From an uncultured Lachnospiraceae bacterium (GTDB lineage: Bacteria; Bacillota; Clostridia; Lachnospirales; Lachnospiraceae), in assembly GCA_910584695.1 (NCBI GenBank), contig CAJUBR010000028.1, forward strand, positions 1 to 33,262: a DNA stretch of 33,262 nt, written 5' to 3'. Below are positions 14,012-23,309 of this stretch, in pieces. Made by a program: the position numbers and the translations under genes. Each line of letters starts with the position of its first letter. The stretch's first letter is position 1. Below the pieces are notes generated by a model. It was not told the DNA's origin. It saw only the letters and a list, made by a program, of their open reading frames with translations, and did not search any database.

Positions 14012-15454
14012 TTATTCAATATCATATTTTTCAATATCCATCACTGCACTTCCATCACAGGTAAATAAAATTTCCTGTGCGGTAAGTGGTGTGTAAATCA
14101 CTGTACTAAGTACCATTTCCCCATCATTGACAAACAGCTCAATGGAATTACGGTCCATGATGAAACGCAGTTTTATCGTGTCCCCAAAATCTCTAATCCT
14201 CGCACGCCTGATACATGCAACATCCCGTATCACACCGGAATAAGTACGGTCAATCTCAATTATACTTTTATCTTTATGAAAAAGTATCCGTGTATAGTAT
14301 TCTTCATCCTTTGCTACATCAATCATAAACTCTTGGAATTCTCCTGAATGGATTTGAACAGTGAAATCTATCATTCTCCCGGAAATTCCATCAAAACACT
14401 TCTCACCTTCCAGTACTGCACCTTCATAAAATACTCTATTTTTATGATATTGCTCTAATTCCCGGACCGGCACCTGAATCAATCTGCCATTTTTGATACT
14501 GAGTTCCCGTGGCAGTGTCATCATCCCCTGCCATTTCTGCCCAGCTGGAATAAAGGAGGAATCCCACGAATGCATCCATGCAATTAAAATACGTCTTCCA
14601 TCAGGCAGACAAGTTGTCTGTGGAGCATAAAAATCCAATCCATAATCCAAAGAAATCGCTTTCCCTTTGGAAAAGATTTTTTTGTCCTTATCATAATTTC
14701 CGAGAAAATAAAGTGCATTATTTCCATTGTGAAATTCATACTCCCTTGCCTTCATATCCTGTGGTGAACAAATCAGAACATGCTGCCCATCCATTTCAAA
14801 GAAATCCGGACACTCCCACATGCTGCCGATACAGCCGTCACTGTTTGCCAGAACAGCCTCATAGTTCCAGTTATATAAATCTGCACTGGAGAATAATACA
14901 ATCTGCCCATTTTCGTTTTCGTCCCGGCTGCCTGCCACCAGATTATAGGTATTCCCATCTTTCCAAACCTTTGGGTCTCTAAAATCAGCACGGCTGAATC
15001 CTTCCGGCAGCATATCTCCTGTAATAACAGGATTATCTGCTGCTTTTTTATAGTCTATTCCATCACCTACAGCAATACACTGATTCTGCATCTCCTTCCC
15101 ACCTTTTTCATCTTTTGCAACTCCCGTGTAAATCAGTACATGACCTTCTTCTGTCGCCAGAGCACTGCCTGAAAAACAGCCGTCCTTATCGTACTCTTTA
15201 TCCGGTGCAAGAGCTGTCTTACACTCCTGCCAGTGAATCATATCCTCTGTCACCTGATGTCCCCAATGCATCGGCCCCCATGCTGTACTATACGGATGAT
15301 ATTGATAAAACAGATGCACCTTTCCCTGATACACGGAAAATCCATTCGGGTCATTCATCCAGCCAACAGTAGGAGTCATATGAAATACAGGTCTTTCATC
15401 CAAAGGGATACGATTTGCATCCTCATATTGTCTCGCTTTTTCCAGAAAATCCAT
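14012..15454 (-). CDS. GH32 beta-fructofuranosidase (sucrose/fructan hydrolase)
   Basis: A 480-aa glycoside hydrolase of family 32 with all three catalytic motifs: WMNDPNG (32-38, nucleophile Asp35), FRDP (158-161, transition-state stabiliser Asp160) and WECPD (213-217, acid/base Glu214). A five-blade propeller domain (about 22-320) is followed by a C-terminal beta-sandwich (about 350-480). There is no signal peptide, so it acts inside the cell on sugar brought in by the ABC importer. Sucrose, kestose and short fructo-oligosaccharides are likely substrates. The start is set at 15454 (MDFLEKARQYED), which is the usual beginning of the family. An upstream in-frame ATG at 15550 would overlap the ATPase gene and add a Cys/Arg-rich tail unlike the family. 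Confidence 0.93.
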   Translation of the reverse strand: MDFLEKARQYEDANRIPLDERPVFHMTPTVGWMNDPNGFSVYQGKVHLFYQYHPYSTAWGPMHWGHQVTEDMIHWQECKTALAPDKEYDKDGCFSGSALATEEGHVLIYTGVAKDEKGGKEMQNQCIAVGDGIDYKKAADNPVITGDMLPEGFSRADFRDPKVWKDGNTYNLVAGSRDENENGQIVLFSSADLYNWNYEAVLANSDGCIGSMWECPDFFEMDGQHVLICSPQDMKAREYEFHNGNNALYFLGNYDKDKKIFSKGKAISLDYGLDFYAPQTTCLPDGRRILIAWMHSWDSSFIPAGQKWQGMMTLPRELSIKNGRLIQVPVRELEQYHKNRVFYEGAVLEGEKCFDGISGRMIDFTVQIHSGEFQEFMIDVAKDEEYYTRILFHKDKSIIEIDRTYSGVIRDVACIRRARIRDFGDTIKLRFIMDRNSIELFVNDGEMVLSTVIYTPLTAQEILFTCDGSAVMDIEKYDIE

Positions 15455-15479
15455 CTTATACCCTGCCTTTCTTATCTTT

Positions 15480-16580
15480 CTATCCTTCTGTAACGATTGC
15501 CTGTTCCGTATCCGCATCAAAGAAATGCATCTTATGGGGCATAAATACAAAATCTATCTCGTCTCCAATTTCGCTGACTTCATATTTAGAGACCCTGGCA
15601 ACGCTGGTAATCCCTCCAAATTCAAAATACAGATTATTTTCATTTCCCATAATCTCTGTATTATCAATCACTGCCTTTTGCCTGCTGTCAGCATAAACTT
15701 CCATATTTGAAGAATCAAACTTAATATCCTCACCACGAATTCCCATAATCACACGACTATGTCCCCGCAGCTTTCCAAGCACCACATCCGGCAGCTTGAT
15801 CTTTTTTCCGTCTGAAAATGTAATGCCTTCTTTTTCCAGCTTAACATCATAGAAATTCATCTGCGGTGAACCGATAAATCCTGCCACAAACTTATTGACT
15901 GGATGTTCATATAGCTCCATTGGTTTTCCTACCTGCTGGACAACCCCGTCTTTCATAATAACAATACGGTCTGCCATAGTCATTGCCTCCACCTGATCGT
16001 GGGTAACATAAATTGTAGTGCTTCCCAGACTGCGGTGAAGCTTGCTGATTTCATTCCTCATACTTACTCTTAACTTTGCGTCCAGATTGGAAAGAGGTTC
16101 ATCCATTAAAAACAACTTCTGATTTTTTACGATTGCCCTTCCAAGAGCAACCCTCTGTCTCTGTCCACCTGACAGATTCTTTGGTTTTCTATAGCGGTAC
16201 TCTTGTAATCCAAGAATTTCTATAGCCCAATCTACTTTTTTCTGAATCTGGTCAGCCGGAACTTTCATATTTTTCAGACCATAAGAAATATTTTTCTCCA
16301 CTGTCATATGCGGATACAATGCATAGTTCTGGAACACCATCGAAATCCCTCTGTCGGCGGGAGCAGTCTCGTTCATACGCGTACCGCCAATCAATAAATC
16401 CCCCGAGGTAATATCCTCAAATCCGGCAATCATGCGGAGTGTTGTTGATTTTCCGCACCCGGACGGTCCGACAAAAGCAATAAATTCCTTTTCTTCAATC
16501 TGCAAATTGAAGTCTGTCACTGAATTTTTATCATTTCCCTTATATCTTTTACAAATATTTTTCAATTCTACATAGCTCAT
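15480..16580 (-). CDS. ugpC: UgpC/MsmK-type sugar ABC transporter ATPase
   Basis: A 366-aa ATPase of the CUT1 sugar importers. It shows Walker A (GPSGCGKST), FQNYALYPHMTV, signature LSGGQRQRVALGRA, Walker B LFLMDEPLSNLDAKLR and switch His in VTHDQVEA. A C-terminal regulatory (TOBE/OB) domain (about 240-366) contains GIRGEDIKF. It energises the two permeases encoded directly upstream (3-base gap). A strong AAAGGAGGG site precedes the ATG. Its place inside the operon suggests a dedicated ATPase, although members of this group often serve several importers. Confidence 0.93.
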   Translation of the reverse strand: MSYVELKNICKRYKGNDKNSVTDFNLQIEEKEFIAFVGPSGCGKSTTLRMIAGFEDITSGDLLIGGTRMNETAPADRGISMVFQNYALYPHMTVEKNISYGLKNMKVPADQIQKKVDWAIEILGLQEYRYRKPKNLSGGQRQRVALGRAIVKNQKLFLMDEPLSNLDAKLRVSMRNEISKLHRSLGSTTIYVTHDQVEAMTMADRIVIMKDGVVQQVGKPMELYEHPVNKFVAGFIGSPQMNFYDVKLEKEGITFSDGKKIKLPDVVLGKLRGHSRVIMGIRGEDIKFDSSNMEVYADSRQKAVIDNTEIMGNENNLYFEFGGITSVARVSKYEVSEIGDEIDFVFMPHKMHFFDADTEQAIVTEG

Positions 16581-16583
16581 GTT

Positions 16584-17435
16584 TCAGCCCTCCTTTGAAC
16601 CTGTTGAAACCACACCTTCTACAATCTGTTTTGAGAAGAAGGAGTAAATAATAATAACCGGAATCGTAACCATTGTAATCACTGCCAGCGTCTGCCCTGT
16701 TGTTGTATTGTCGTTTGATGTAATTGCATTTAATCCTATCTGTGCCGTAAGCAAATCACCAGAGGTAAATACCAGTGATGGCCATAGATAATCATTCCAC
16801 ACATTCAAAAAAGTAAAGACACTGACTGTGGCAACCACACTTTTTGACATTGGCAGTACCATAGTAAAAAAGTATTTTAAAGGTCCGCACCTATCCAGCT
16901 GGGCAGCCTCATATATATCATCCGGAAGACTGATAAACACTTGCCGGAATAAAAAAATGTTAAACGGGTTCACAATCATCGGCAATATATAACCGATAAT
17001 CGTATTGAGCAGTCCCAGTTTCGCAATAATCAGAAAATGAATGGTAATAATCGTTTCCATGGGAACAATCATCAAAAGCATGATAATCATTAACCAGCGT
17101 TCCCTGAACGGAAAATTGATTTTAGCCAGTGCATATCCTGCAAGTCCGTTTACGATAATGCCAAGAACAATCAATACACCTGCATACAGCAGCGTATTAC
17201 ACATATATCTAACAAAACTGGTATTGGTTAAAATAGAAAAATAATTTTCAAAAAAACTTCCATTTAGGGAAGGTGGAACAAATGCCCTTAACGAATTCAT
17301 GTCTGCCGTGATAGCTGCATCCGGTTTAAAGGAATTTGCCAGCATCCATATCACTGGAAAAAGAAAGAACAGCGACATAATAAGCAGTACGATTGTTAAA
17401 ATCCAATTATTTCTTTTTTGTTTTTTTGTTACCAT
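16584..17435 (-). CDS. Carbohydrate ABC transporter permease (MsmG/MalG-like)
   Basis: A 283-aa CUT1 permease with six TM helices. It carries the EAA loop (YEAAQLDRCGPLKYFFTMVLP, about residues 186-206) that docks on the ATPase. It begins MVTKKQKRNN followed by TM1, and has the VIWMLANSFKP segment usual for MalG-type permeases. Its start lies inside the end of the preceding permease gene (29-base overlap), with AAGGAGGAG just upstream. It forms the channel with the other permease. Confidence 0.92.
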   Translation of the reverse strand: MVTKKQKRNNWILTIVLLIMSLFFLFPVIWMLANSFKPDAAITADMNSLRAFVPPSLNGSFFENYFSILTNTSFVRYMCNTLLYAGVLIVLGIIVNGLAGYALAKINFPFRERWLMIIMLLMIVPMETIITIHFLIIAKLGLLNTIIGYILPMIVNPFNIFLFRQVFISLPDDIYEAAQLDRCGPLKYFFTMVLPMSKSVVATVSVFTFLNVWNDYLWPSLVFTSGDLLTAQIGLNAITSNDNTTTGQTLAVITMVTIPVIIIYSFFSKQIVEGVVSTGSKEG

Positions 17436-18309
17436 GCTTCTCCTCCTTATCTCTTGTCAGGATTGTCTGAATAACCGTCAAAATCATTACAAAGAATGCA
17501 AAAACAATCGCCATTGTGGATGCCAGACCGATTTCCCAGTTTACAGTTCCTGTTTCATAAATATCATACACGACAGTATAAGTGGAATGGGATGGTCCAC
17601 CACCGGTCATTACCATTGGCTGAACCAGCATACGAAATGCTCCGATTGTGATTGTAATAAATACAAAGATGCAAAGGGGCTTTAACTCCGGCAGTGTAAT
17701 ATCTCTAAATTTCTGCCATGGTGTTGCATGATCCATCTCCGCTGCCTCATAAAGTGCCGGGTTAATCGCCTGGATACCTCCTAAAAAGATGATCATCTGA
17801 TATCCTACTCCCTGCCATGCACTCATAATTGCAATGGATGGCAATGCCTGACTGGCACTGTTAATAAAAGGCTGTGCCGAAATGCCAAATACCTCCAAAA
17901 CAGAATTTAATATACCTTCCGGGCTGTAGATCTGAATCCAAAGGGTAGATACCACTGCTAAAGACATAACTACAGGAACAAAAAATGCTACTTTGAAATA
18001 TTTTTTGCAATGGCTAACCTTATTAATCAAAAGTGCCAGCCCCAATGCTCCTAATCCCTGTAACGGAACAATAATAATCACAAACTTAACAGTATTAAAA
18101 AACGCCTGCCTGAAATCCTCATCCTGAAAAATCTGAAAATAATTTTCTAATCCAGTAAAATGGGTTAATTTCGGATTCAATGCAAAAAAATCTGTAAAGC
18201 TGAACAACAGTGTCAATACCATTGGCAAAAACAGAAAGATGGTAAGCAACACCAATGCCGGACCAAAAAATGCCATTCCCATAAGTGATTCTGATTTTCT
18301 TTTTTTCAT
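17407..18309 (-). CDS. Carbohydrate ABC transporter permease (MsmF/MalF-like)
   Basis: A 300-aa CUT1 permease with six TM helices. Its EAA loop (YEAAEMDHATPWQKFRDITLP, about 204-224) docks on the ATPase. It begins with a charged tail, then MGMAFFGPALVLLTIFLFLP as TM1, and ends in a lysine-rich cytoplasmic tail. Its start overlaps the stop of the binding-protein gene by 4 bases (ATGA), so the pair is coupled in translation. Confidence 0.92.
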   Translation of the reverse strand: MKKRKSESLMGMAFFGPALVLLTIFLFLPMVLTLLFSFTDFFALNPKLTHFTGLENYFQIFQDEDFRQAFFNTVKFVIIIVPLQGLGALGLALLINKVSHCKKYFKVAFFVPVVMSLAVVSTLWIQIYSPEGILNSVLEVFGISAQPFINSASQALPSIAIMSAWQGVGYQMIIFLGGIQAINPALYEAAEMDHATPWQKFRDITLPELKPLCIFVFITITIGAFRMLVQPMVMTGGGPSHSTYTVVYDIYETGTVNWEIGLASTMAIVFAFFVMILTVIQTILTRDKEEKHGNKKTKKK

Positions 18310-19634
18310 GACCTCACCTTATAACGCTTTAATTTCGCGTTAATCCTTTCTATTGATTTATCCAATTCCTTCTGTGGTTCCTTCCCTGTCAACACTACAT
18401 TTTCAAGAACCTCCTGCACAGAAGCACTTACCTGTGGATATACAGGTGTCTTAGACCTTGGATGTCCATAATTACTCAGTTGATGATATAACGCCTTATA
18501 ATTTTCATCTTCCTCAAACAATGGGCTGCTCTCAAATGCCTCGTAAGTAGACGGGAAACTCTTGCTCTTTTCCCATAGACGCTTTCCACTTTCAACACCG
18601 CTCATATACTGAACCAATTTGGTAGCACCCTCAATATGTTCTGTTTTGACAGATGCAGCAAATGCCCATGAACCCGTTGGTGTATATCGTTCTCCATTCC
18701 ATTTATCCGAAACTACATAAGGTGCTACACCAAGATTAATATCTGGATAATTGGAATAAATCGTATTAACCTCCCACGCTCCGTCAAATTTGAAGGCTGC
18801 CCTTCCGCTCTCAAACAAATCGGTAATTTGAACAGGCGACATATAACCCTGATCTAAAATCTTTTTAAAATAGTCCAGCGTTTCGAGATTTGCTTCTGAG
18901 TTAAAGACGCCTTCTGCATTCAGTCCTGTATCATCTACAAAGTCGCCGCCATTTGACCAGAAAAACGGGGCATAGTAATAAATGGTTGCTTCCCCTACCG
19001 GAAATGTCATATCAATGGCATATCCCTTCTTCCTGTCTGTTACTGTCTTTACCTTTTCAAGTACTTCCAGAAACTGTGAATATGTCCATGGATGTTCGGA
19101 ATCCGGCACCTCTACTCCTGCCTCTTCTAAAATATCTTTGTTATAATATAGACCCACACTGGATTCCATTGCTCCTAATGCATATAACTTATCATCATAT
19201 GTTCCCTGCTGTATAATGGATTCCAGATACACTCCGATTTCTTCCTTGGACAACTCTGCCAACGGCTGAATAATCCCATTCTCAGCGTAAGCCGCAATAT
19301 TGGGTCCATCTACAGTCAATACATCCGGCAAATTTCCTGACATGACTGAAGCATTAATCTTGTCAGAATAACCTCCTCCGCTGTCATTTCTGGGAATAAA
19401 TTCAATATCTGCAAAATATGTTCCGTCATACGCTTTATTAAATGCCTCCACTGATTCCTTATAACATTGCCCTTCCTCTGTTTCTTCAATAGAATGAACC
19501 CAGATGGAAAGATACTGTTCTCCTTCGTCATATCCTGCAATCTCGCCCGGTGCAGGCTGCTTTTTTCCACATCCTGACAGCATGGCTGCCACTAACAAAG
19601 AAGTAACAAGAAAACCATATTTTAACTTTTTCAT
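18306..19634 (-). CDS. Sugar-binding lipoprotein of the fructan ABC importer
   Basis: A 442-aa extracellular solute-binding protein of family 1. A lipoprotein signal ends in the lipobox LSGC with acylated Cys22. The mature protein shows the usual fold blocks, such as YNKDILEEAGVEVPD, PWTYSQFLEVLEK and GSWAFAASVK. It would capture sucrose or short fructo-oligosaccharides at the membrane surface and deliver them to the two permeases. It is the first gene of the operon, with about 170 bases of leader after the operator cluster at 19763-19798. Nothing further was recognised in that leader (19635-19762). The ligand is inferred from the GH32 and fructokinase in the operon. Confidence 0.92.
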   Translation of the reverse strand: MKKLKYGFLVTSLLVAAMLSGCGKKQPAPGEIAGYDEGEQYLSIWVHSIEETEEGQCYKESVEAFNKAYDGTYFADIEFIPRNDSGGGYSDKINASVMSGNLPDVLTVDGPNIAAYAENGIIQPLAELSKEEIGVYLESIIQQGTYDDKLYALGAMESSVGLYYNKDILEEAGVEVPDSEHPWTYSQFLEVLEKVKTVTDRKKGYAIDMTFPVGEATIYYYAPFFWSNGGDFVDDTGLNAEGVFNSEANLETLDYFKKILDQGYMSPVQITDLFESGRAAFKFDGAWEVNTIYSNYPDINLGVAPYVVSDKWNGERYTPTGSWAFAASVKTEHIEGATKLVQYMSGVESGKRLWEKSKSFPSTYEAFESSPLFEEDENYKALYHQLSNYGHPRSKTPVYPQVSASVQEVLENVVLTGKEPQKELDKSIERINAKLKRYKVRS

Positions 19635-19762
19635 GACTATCTCCTTTCTACTACAATATTTGGGGATTAATGTACCTAAAGGTCAATCAGGTCACTACCC
19701 ATCTTGTTGCTTTGACACGTTGCGTTACCACCCACTGCCGGCAGATATGGGATCACTATTGC

Positions 19763-19798
19763 ATAACCAGTTATGTAACCGGTTAAGTAACCGGTTTC
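19763..19798. promoter_or_regulatory. Three tandem 12-bp operator-like palindromes (operon side)
   Basis: ATAACCAGTTAT (19763-19774), GTAACCGGTTAA (19775-19786) and GTAACCGGTTTC (19787-19798) lie end to end with no spacer, around the core AACCGGTT. They cover the expected start of transcription of the binding-protein operon, just after its -10 box. Binding here would block initiation. The obvious ligand is the divergently encoded LacI-family regulator. Confidence 0.75.
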
Positions 19799-19807
19799 TT
19801 TATTGGT

Positions 19808-19837
19808 ATAATAACACTATATACTTTTCTTTGTCAA
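19808..19837 (-). promoter_or_regulatory. Promoter of the fructan operon
   Basis: On the minus strand, a perfect -35 box TTGACA (19832-19837) and TATTAT (19808-19813) are 18 bases apart. The operator cluster begins 10 bases downstream. Confidence 0.6.
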
Positions 19838-19874
19838 TAACCTTTTTTTATTTTTTCCTTGTATTTATTGAATT

Positions 19875-19898
19875 GTAACCGGTAACTTTACCAGTTAT
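19875..19898. promoter_or_regulatory. Two tandem 12-bp operator-like sites (regulator side)
   Basis: GTAACCGGTAAC (19875-19886) and TTTACCAGTTAT (19887-19898) are weaker versions of the same 12-bp unit, again directly adjacent. They end 6 bases before the -35 box of the regulator promoter. The two clusters are 88 bp apart (last centre of one to first centre of the other), which would allow looping between dimers and autoregulation. Confidence 0.6.
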
Positions 19899-19904
19899 TT
19901 TTTA

Positions 19905-19933
19905 TTGATTTTGTACTCTTACACTGCTATAAT
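19905..19933 (+). promoter_or_regulatory. Promoter of the lacI-family regulator
   Basis: TTGATT (19905-19910) and a perfect TATAAT (19928-19933) are exactly 17 bases apart, 49 bases before the start codon. Confidence 0.7.
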
Positions 19934-19982
19934 TAAGAAAGTATTTTTAATACAATTCATATAGAGAAAGAGAGCAGGAAAT

Positions 19983-21005
19983 ATGAACCAAAAAAAAGTG
20001 ACATTTGCAGACATTGCTGAATATACAAATTTCTCAAAAACAACCATATCCAGATACTTTAACAATCCAGATTCCCTTACCATAGAAAACCAAAAAAAAA
20101 TTGCATATGCTTTAGATGAACTTGGCTACCACGAAAACAAACTGGCTAAAGTTTTAGCAAACGGAAAAAGTGAATTTATAGGTATCATTATCCCCAACCT
20201 GTATCTCCACTATTATGCAGAAATGCTGAACCAGATTTTATCTACTTATGGAGATCACAATTATAAATTCCTAGTGTTTGTTGGCGATAACAATAAAGAT
20301 ATTGAGCAAAACTATATTAAAGAACTGCTTGCCTATAAGATTGAAGGTCTTATTGTGCTAAGTCATACTCTGACCTCTAAAGAACTAGAAGCATACCATG
20401 TGCCTGTAGTTACAATTGAACGGGAATCTGAGCATGTGTGTGGTGTATGTACAGATAATTATATGGGAGGAATTCAGGCTACCAGCCTGCTTATCAAAAA
20501 TAACTGCTCCAAATTAATTCATATTAATGCCAAAACCCCGGAATATATTCCAGCTTACGGCAGAATTAAAGGATTTAAAGATACCTGTGTTACAAATAAT
20601 ATTCCCTATGAAATCATTACTGCTGATTTTGGTACTTCCTATACCAGTACCGTAGAGCAAATCCGCCAGATTTTTAACCGGATTGAAGAAATGAGTGACG
20701 AAAAAAAAGGGATTTTTCTTGCTAATGATACTTATGCAAATATATTTTTAAATATTATAATTCAAAAATACGGCACACTTCCCTCCAATTACCGGATTGT
20801 AGGTTTTGATGATTCTCCGATTGCAAGTGAAGCGATTTTTCCTATCACCACCATTGGACAACAAATCGAAAAGATGGTTCAAAATGCTATGGAACTTCTG
20901 GTATTACAAATGGAAGAAATGAAGAAAAGGGTTCCAAAACCACTAAAGAAACCCATTCATCGACAAATAACCCCGATCTTAATCCGACGTGATACAACCG
21001 ATTAA
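19983..21005 (+). CDS. LacI-family transcriptional regulator of the fructan operon
   Basis: A 340-aa repressor. The N-terminal helix-turn-helix (VTFADIAEYTNFSKTTISRY, about 6-25) and hinge helix (KLAKVLANG) bind DNA. Residues about 62-340 form the periplasmic-binding-protein-like sensor domain (FIGIIIPNLYLHYY, EGLIVLSHT, IVGFDDSPIASEAIFPITTIGQ). It is divergent from the operon, which places it as the local regulator. Sucrose or a fructose derivative is the likely inducer. An AGGAAAT ribosome site precedes ATG. The gene ends 3 bases before the end of the convergent kinase gene, and no terminator is visible between them. Confidence 0.92.
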   Translation: MNQKKVTFADIAEYTNFSKTTISRYFNNPDSLTIENQKKIAYALDELGYHENKLAKVLANGKSEFIGIIIPNLYLHYYAEMLNQILSTYGDHNYKFLVFVGDNNKDIEQNYIKELLAYKIEGLIVLSHTLTSKELEAYHVPVVTIERESEHVCGVCTDNYMGGIQATSLLIKNNCSKLIHINAKTPEYIPAYGRIKGFKDTCVTNNIPYEIITADFGTSYTSTVEQIRQIFNRIEEMSDEKKGIFLANDTYANIFLNIIIQKYGTLPSNYRIVGFDDSPIASEAIFPITTIGQQIEKMVQNAMELLVLQMEEMKKRVPKPLKKPIHRQITPILIRRDTTD

Positions 21006-21008
21006 ATT

Positions 21009-22445
21009 TTATATCTCCCCCGACAATGCCAGTTCCAGACCAAACACATTACACCCGTTCTCTTCCTTATAGTAAATGCTTCCGCCATGCTTTTCCATAA
21101 CTGCCTTCGCAATCGCAAGTCCAAGTCCGGTTCCCCCACTGCTGTTTCTTGCACTTTCTCCACGAACAAAAGCCGTAAACATGGTATCCTTTATCGTCTC
21201 TTCAATTAAATCTCCATCATCCATAACAGAAAGACGCACCTGCTTCTTTTCTTCCTTTAAACTTATTTTAATCTGCCTGCCCCTCCGATTATACTTTTTT
21301 GCATTAGTCAGCAGATTACTAATCACTCTCGTGAGCAGTTTTTCATCTCCCTTTATATAAACGGCATTCTCCGGAATCTCAATATCAAAGGTAAAACCGG
21401 CTCCTGCAATTTCCTCATAATATTCTGCACAAATTTGGCGGGTAAGCTCTGCAAGATCCACCTGTATCAGCTCTAACAGATAATCCGTGCTTTCCATCTT
21501 CAACATGGTAAACAAATCCTCCGACATATTATTTACCCTGTCTGCCTTTTGAGCAATCGTCTGATAATATTTCAAACGCTTTTCTTCCGGCACCATTCCT
21601 TCCTCCAATACCGAAGCATAACTCTTTATGGTGGCTACCGGTGTTTTAATATCATGGGATAACTCCAACAGCATGTTCTGGCGGTTCTTTGTCATTTTCT
21701 CATTTTCTGCCTTTTGCAGTGCCAATTGCTCTGTCATCCGGTTAAATGCCTCTCCAATCTCCACAAACTCCCGCTCAGTCTGTAACGGAAGCTCCACCTT
21801 TTCCTCTCCCTGTTCTATCCGCTTCATACCATATATCAGACCATCCAACGGCCTCTTAATCTTTCTGAAAATATAAAAGCTCATGCAGAATATATCAATC
21901 AATAACAGCACGAATATCACCAGTAATGCTCCGACTCCCACATTTGTCGTAAACACCTGATCAACATCAAAATTATAAGTAATCACAAAGGAATCCCTCG
22001 GATAAAATATGAGGTAATACCCGCCTTCTCTCTGCTGCCAATATATATAATAACCTGCAGGATCCGAATCTGGCAGCTTATCATATGTATATATATACTC
22101 TGCCTTTTTCTGCGCCGTCATAACAATCAACTGCTCTGGTGTATAGGAGCGTTCTAAAGTCCGCTTCCTGCCATATATATTTACCACCTGATAATTTTCA
22201 TCCAGCTCTTCCACCCAGCCGCCAAGGTTGCCTATTTCCGCCAGATTTCCGATTTTACCATTCTCTGCTGAAATCCAGGGGAAATCCGGATTGGCATTTC
22301 CGCCAAAAAAGGAAATAACAATAGATACCACAGTACTAACTATAGTGACAACAATAGCAATCATGGAAAAAATGATATAACTTATAATCAATTTCCAAAA
22401 TATGCTTCCCTTCCTCTTTTTTCCCTTCCTGTTCCCTTGCTCCAT
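21009..22445 (-). CDS. VanS-like HAMP sensor histidine kinase
   Basis: A 478-aa kinase. TM1 (about 17-48), an extracytoplasmic domain of about 115 residues (about 50-165), TM2 (about 170-193), HAMP (about 194-248), and a DHp domain with His264 in LELSHDIKTP. The ATPase domain has an N-box (RVISNLLTNAKKYN) and G2 GGTGLGLAIA. The G1 box is DDGDLIEE instead of DNGxGI, a variation also seen in VanS-like kinases. An AAGGAG site precedes the ATG. The gene follows its response regulator by 28 bases. The signal is unknown; the setting beside an ABC transporter and a secreted metalloprotease-like protein suggests envelope or peptide stress. Confidence 0.92.
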   Translation of the reverse strand: MEQGNRKGKKRKGSIFWKLIISYIIFSMIAIVVTIVSTVVSIVISFFGGNANPDFPWISAENGKIGNLAEIGNLGGWVEELDENYQVVNIYGRKRTLERSYTPEQLIVMTAQKKAEYIYTYDKLPDSDPAGYYIYWQQREGGYYLIFYPRDSFVITYNFDVDQVFTTNVGVGALLVIFVLLLIDIFCMSFYIFRKIKRPLDGLIYGMKRIEQGEEKVELPLQTEREFVEIGEAFNRMTEQLALQKAENEKMTKNRQNMLLELSHDIKTPVATIKSYASVLEEGMVPEEKRLKYYQTIAQKADRVNNMSEDLFTMLKMESTDYLLELIQVDLAELTRQICAEYYEEIAGAGFTFDIEIPENAVYIKGDEKLLTRVISNLLTNAKKYNRRGRQIKISLKEEKKQVRLSVMDDGDLIEETIKDTMFTAFVRGESARNSSGGTGLGLAIAKAVMEKHGGSIYYKEENGCNVFGLELALSGEI

Positions 22446-22473
22446 AGTATCTCCTTCTGTCTATCCGATTTCT

Positions 22474-23205
22474 TCATAGACCATAGCCCTGCTGACAATC
22501 CTGCTTTTCTTTCTCAAATTTATATCCCAGTCCCTTGATCGTCTTGATTATTTTAGGCTTTCTCGGTTCATCTTCAATCTTATTTCTAAGGTTGCTGATA
22601 TGCACCATTATGGTACTGTCATCTCCCAGATAAGTATCCTCCCATGAATAATCAAAAATCTGCTGCTTTGTATAAATCCGTCCCGGTGTTTTCATTAAAA
22701 GCTCTAAAATCTTAAACTCAGTCTTTGTAAGGGAAATCTCTGTCCCTCCTTTCCATACCTGACACTCTGCGAGATTTAATTCCAGATCAAAAGCACACAA
22801 TACCCCCATTTCCTCTTTTACCTCCTGATAATCATAGCAACGCCGAAGCTGTGCTTTTACCCGTGCCATTACTTCCAATGGATTATATGGTTTGGTAATA
22901 TAATCATCTGCTCCAAGCTCCAGTCCCAGTATCTTATCATAATCCTCTGTTCTTGCTGTCATCATAAGGGCAGGAATTTTGCTTTCTTCCCGAATTTTTC
23001 TTAACACTGCAAACCCATCAAGCCCCGGCATCATGACATCCAACAGCACAAGATCCGGCCGGTACTTTTCAAACAGCTCTAAGGCAGCTATCCCATCCGC
23101 TGCCTTAATCAACTGCATATTCTCTTTTCCCATAAATAATTCCAGTACATCTAAAAGCTCCACCTCATCATCTGCTGCCAGAATGACAAATCTTCCGTCT
23201 TCCAT
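22474..23205 (-). CDS. VanR-like OmpR-family response regulator
   Basis: A 243-aa regulator with receiver acidic residues (AADDEVE), phospho-accepting Asp56 in LLDVMMPG, Thr in MMTARTE and Lys in TKPYNP. The winged helix (about 138-232) ends IKGLGYKFEKEK. It has its own promoter at 23244-23272 and forms an operon with the kinase downstream. It probably controls the ABC/metalloprotease genes encoded upstream on the same strand. Confidence 0.92.
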   Translation of the reverse strand: MEDGRFVILAADDEVELLDVLELFMGKENMQLIKAADGIAALELFEKYRPDLVLLDVMMPGLDGFAVLRKIREESKIPALMMTARTEDYDKILGLELGADDYITKPYNPLEVMARVKAQLRRCYDYQEVKEEMGVLCAFDLELNLAECQVWKGGTEISLTKTEFKILELLMKTPGRIYTKQQIFDYSWEDTYLGDDSTIMVHISNLRNKIEDEPRKPKIIKTIKGLGYKFEKEKQDCQQGYGL

Positions 23206-23243
23206 ATATAGATTCTTCCCTTTCCCGATTGTATCCTCTCATA

Positions 23244-23272
23244 ACTATATCCTGTACCTGTTTAAAAGTCAA
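23244..23272 (-). promoter_or_regulatory. Promoter of the vanRS-like pair
   Basis: On the minus strand, TTGACT (23267-23272) and TATAGT (23244-23249) are exactly 17 bases apart, about 40 bases before the response-regulator start. It shows that the pair can be transcribed apart from the metalloprotease operon upstream. Confidence 0.7.
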
Positions 23273-23309
23273 CAAAGCTGCGACAGTCACCAAATATTAT
23301 CGTTACAAC

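Noticed and set aside
14578..14982. 134-codon plus-strand open frame inside the GH32 gene
   Set aside because: It is antisense to a coding region with all catalytic motifs and is a frame shadow.
19635..19762. Catabolite-repression (cre) site in the operon leader
   Set aside because: No stretch matched the TGNAANCGNNNNCA-type consensus well enough to claim.
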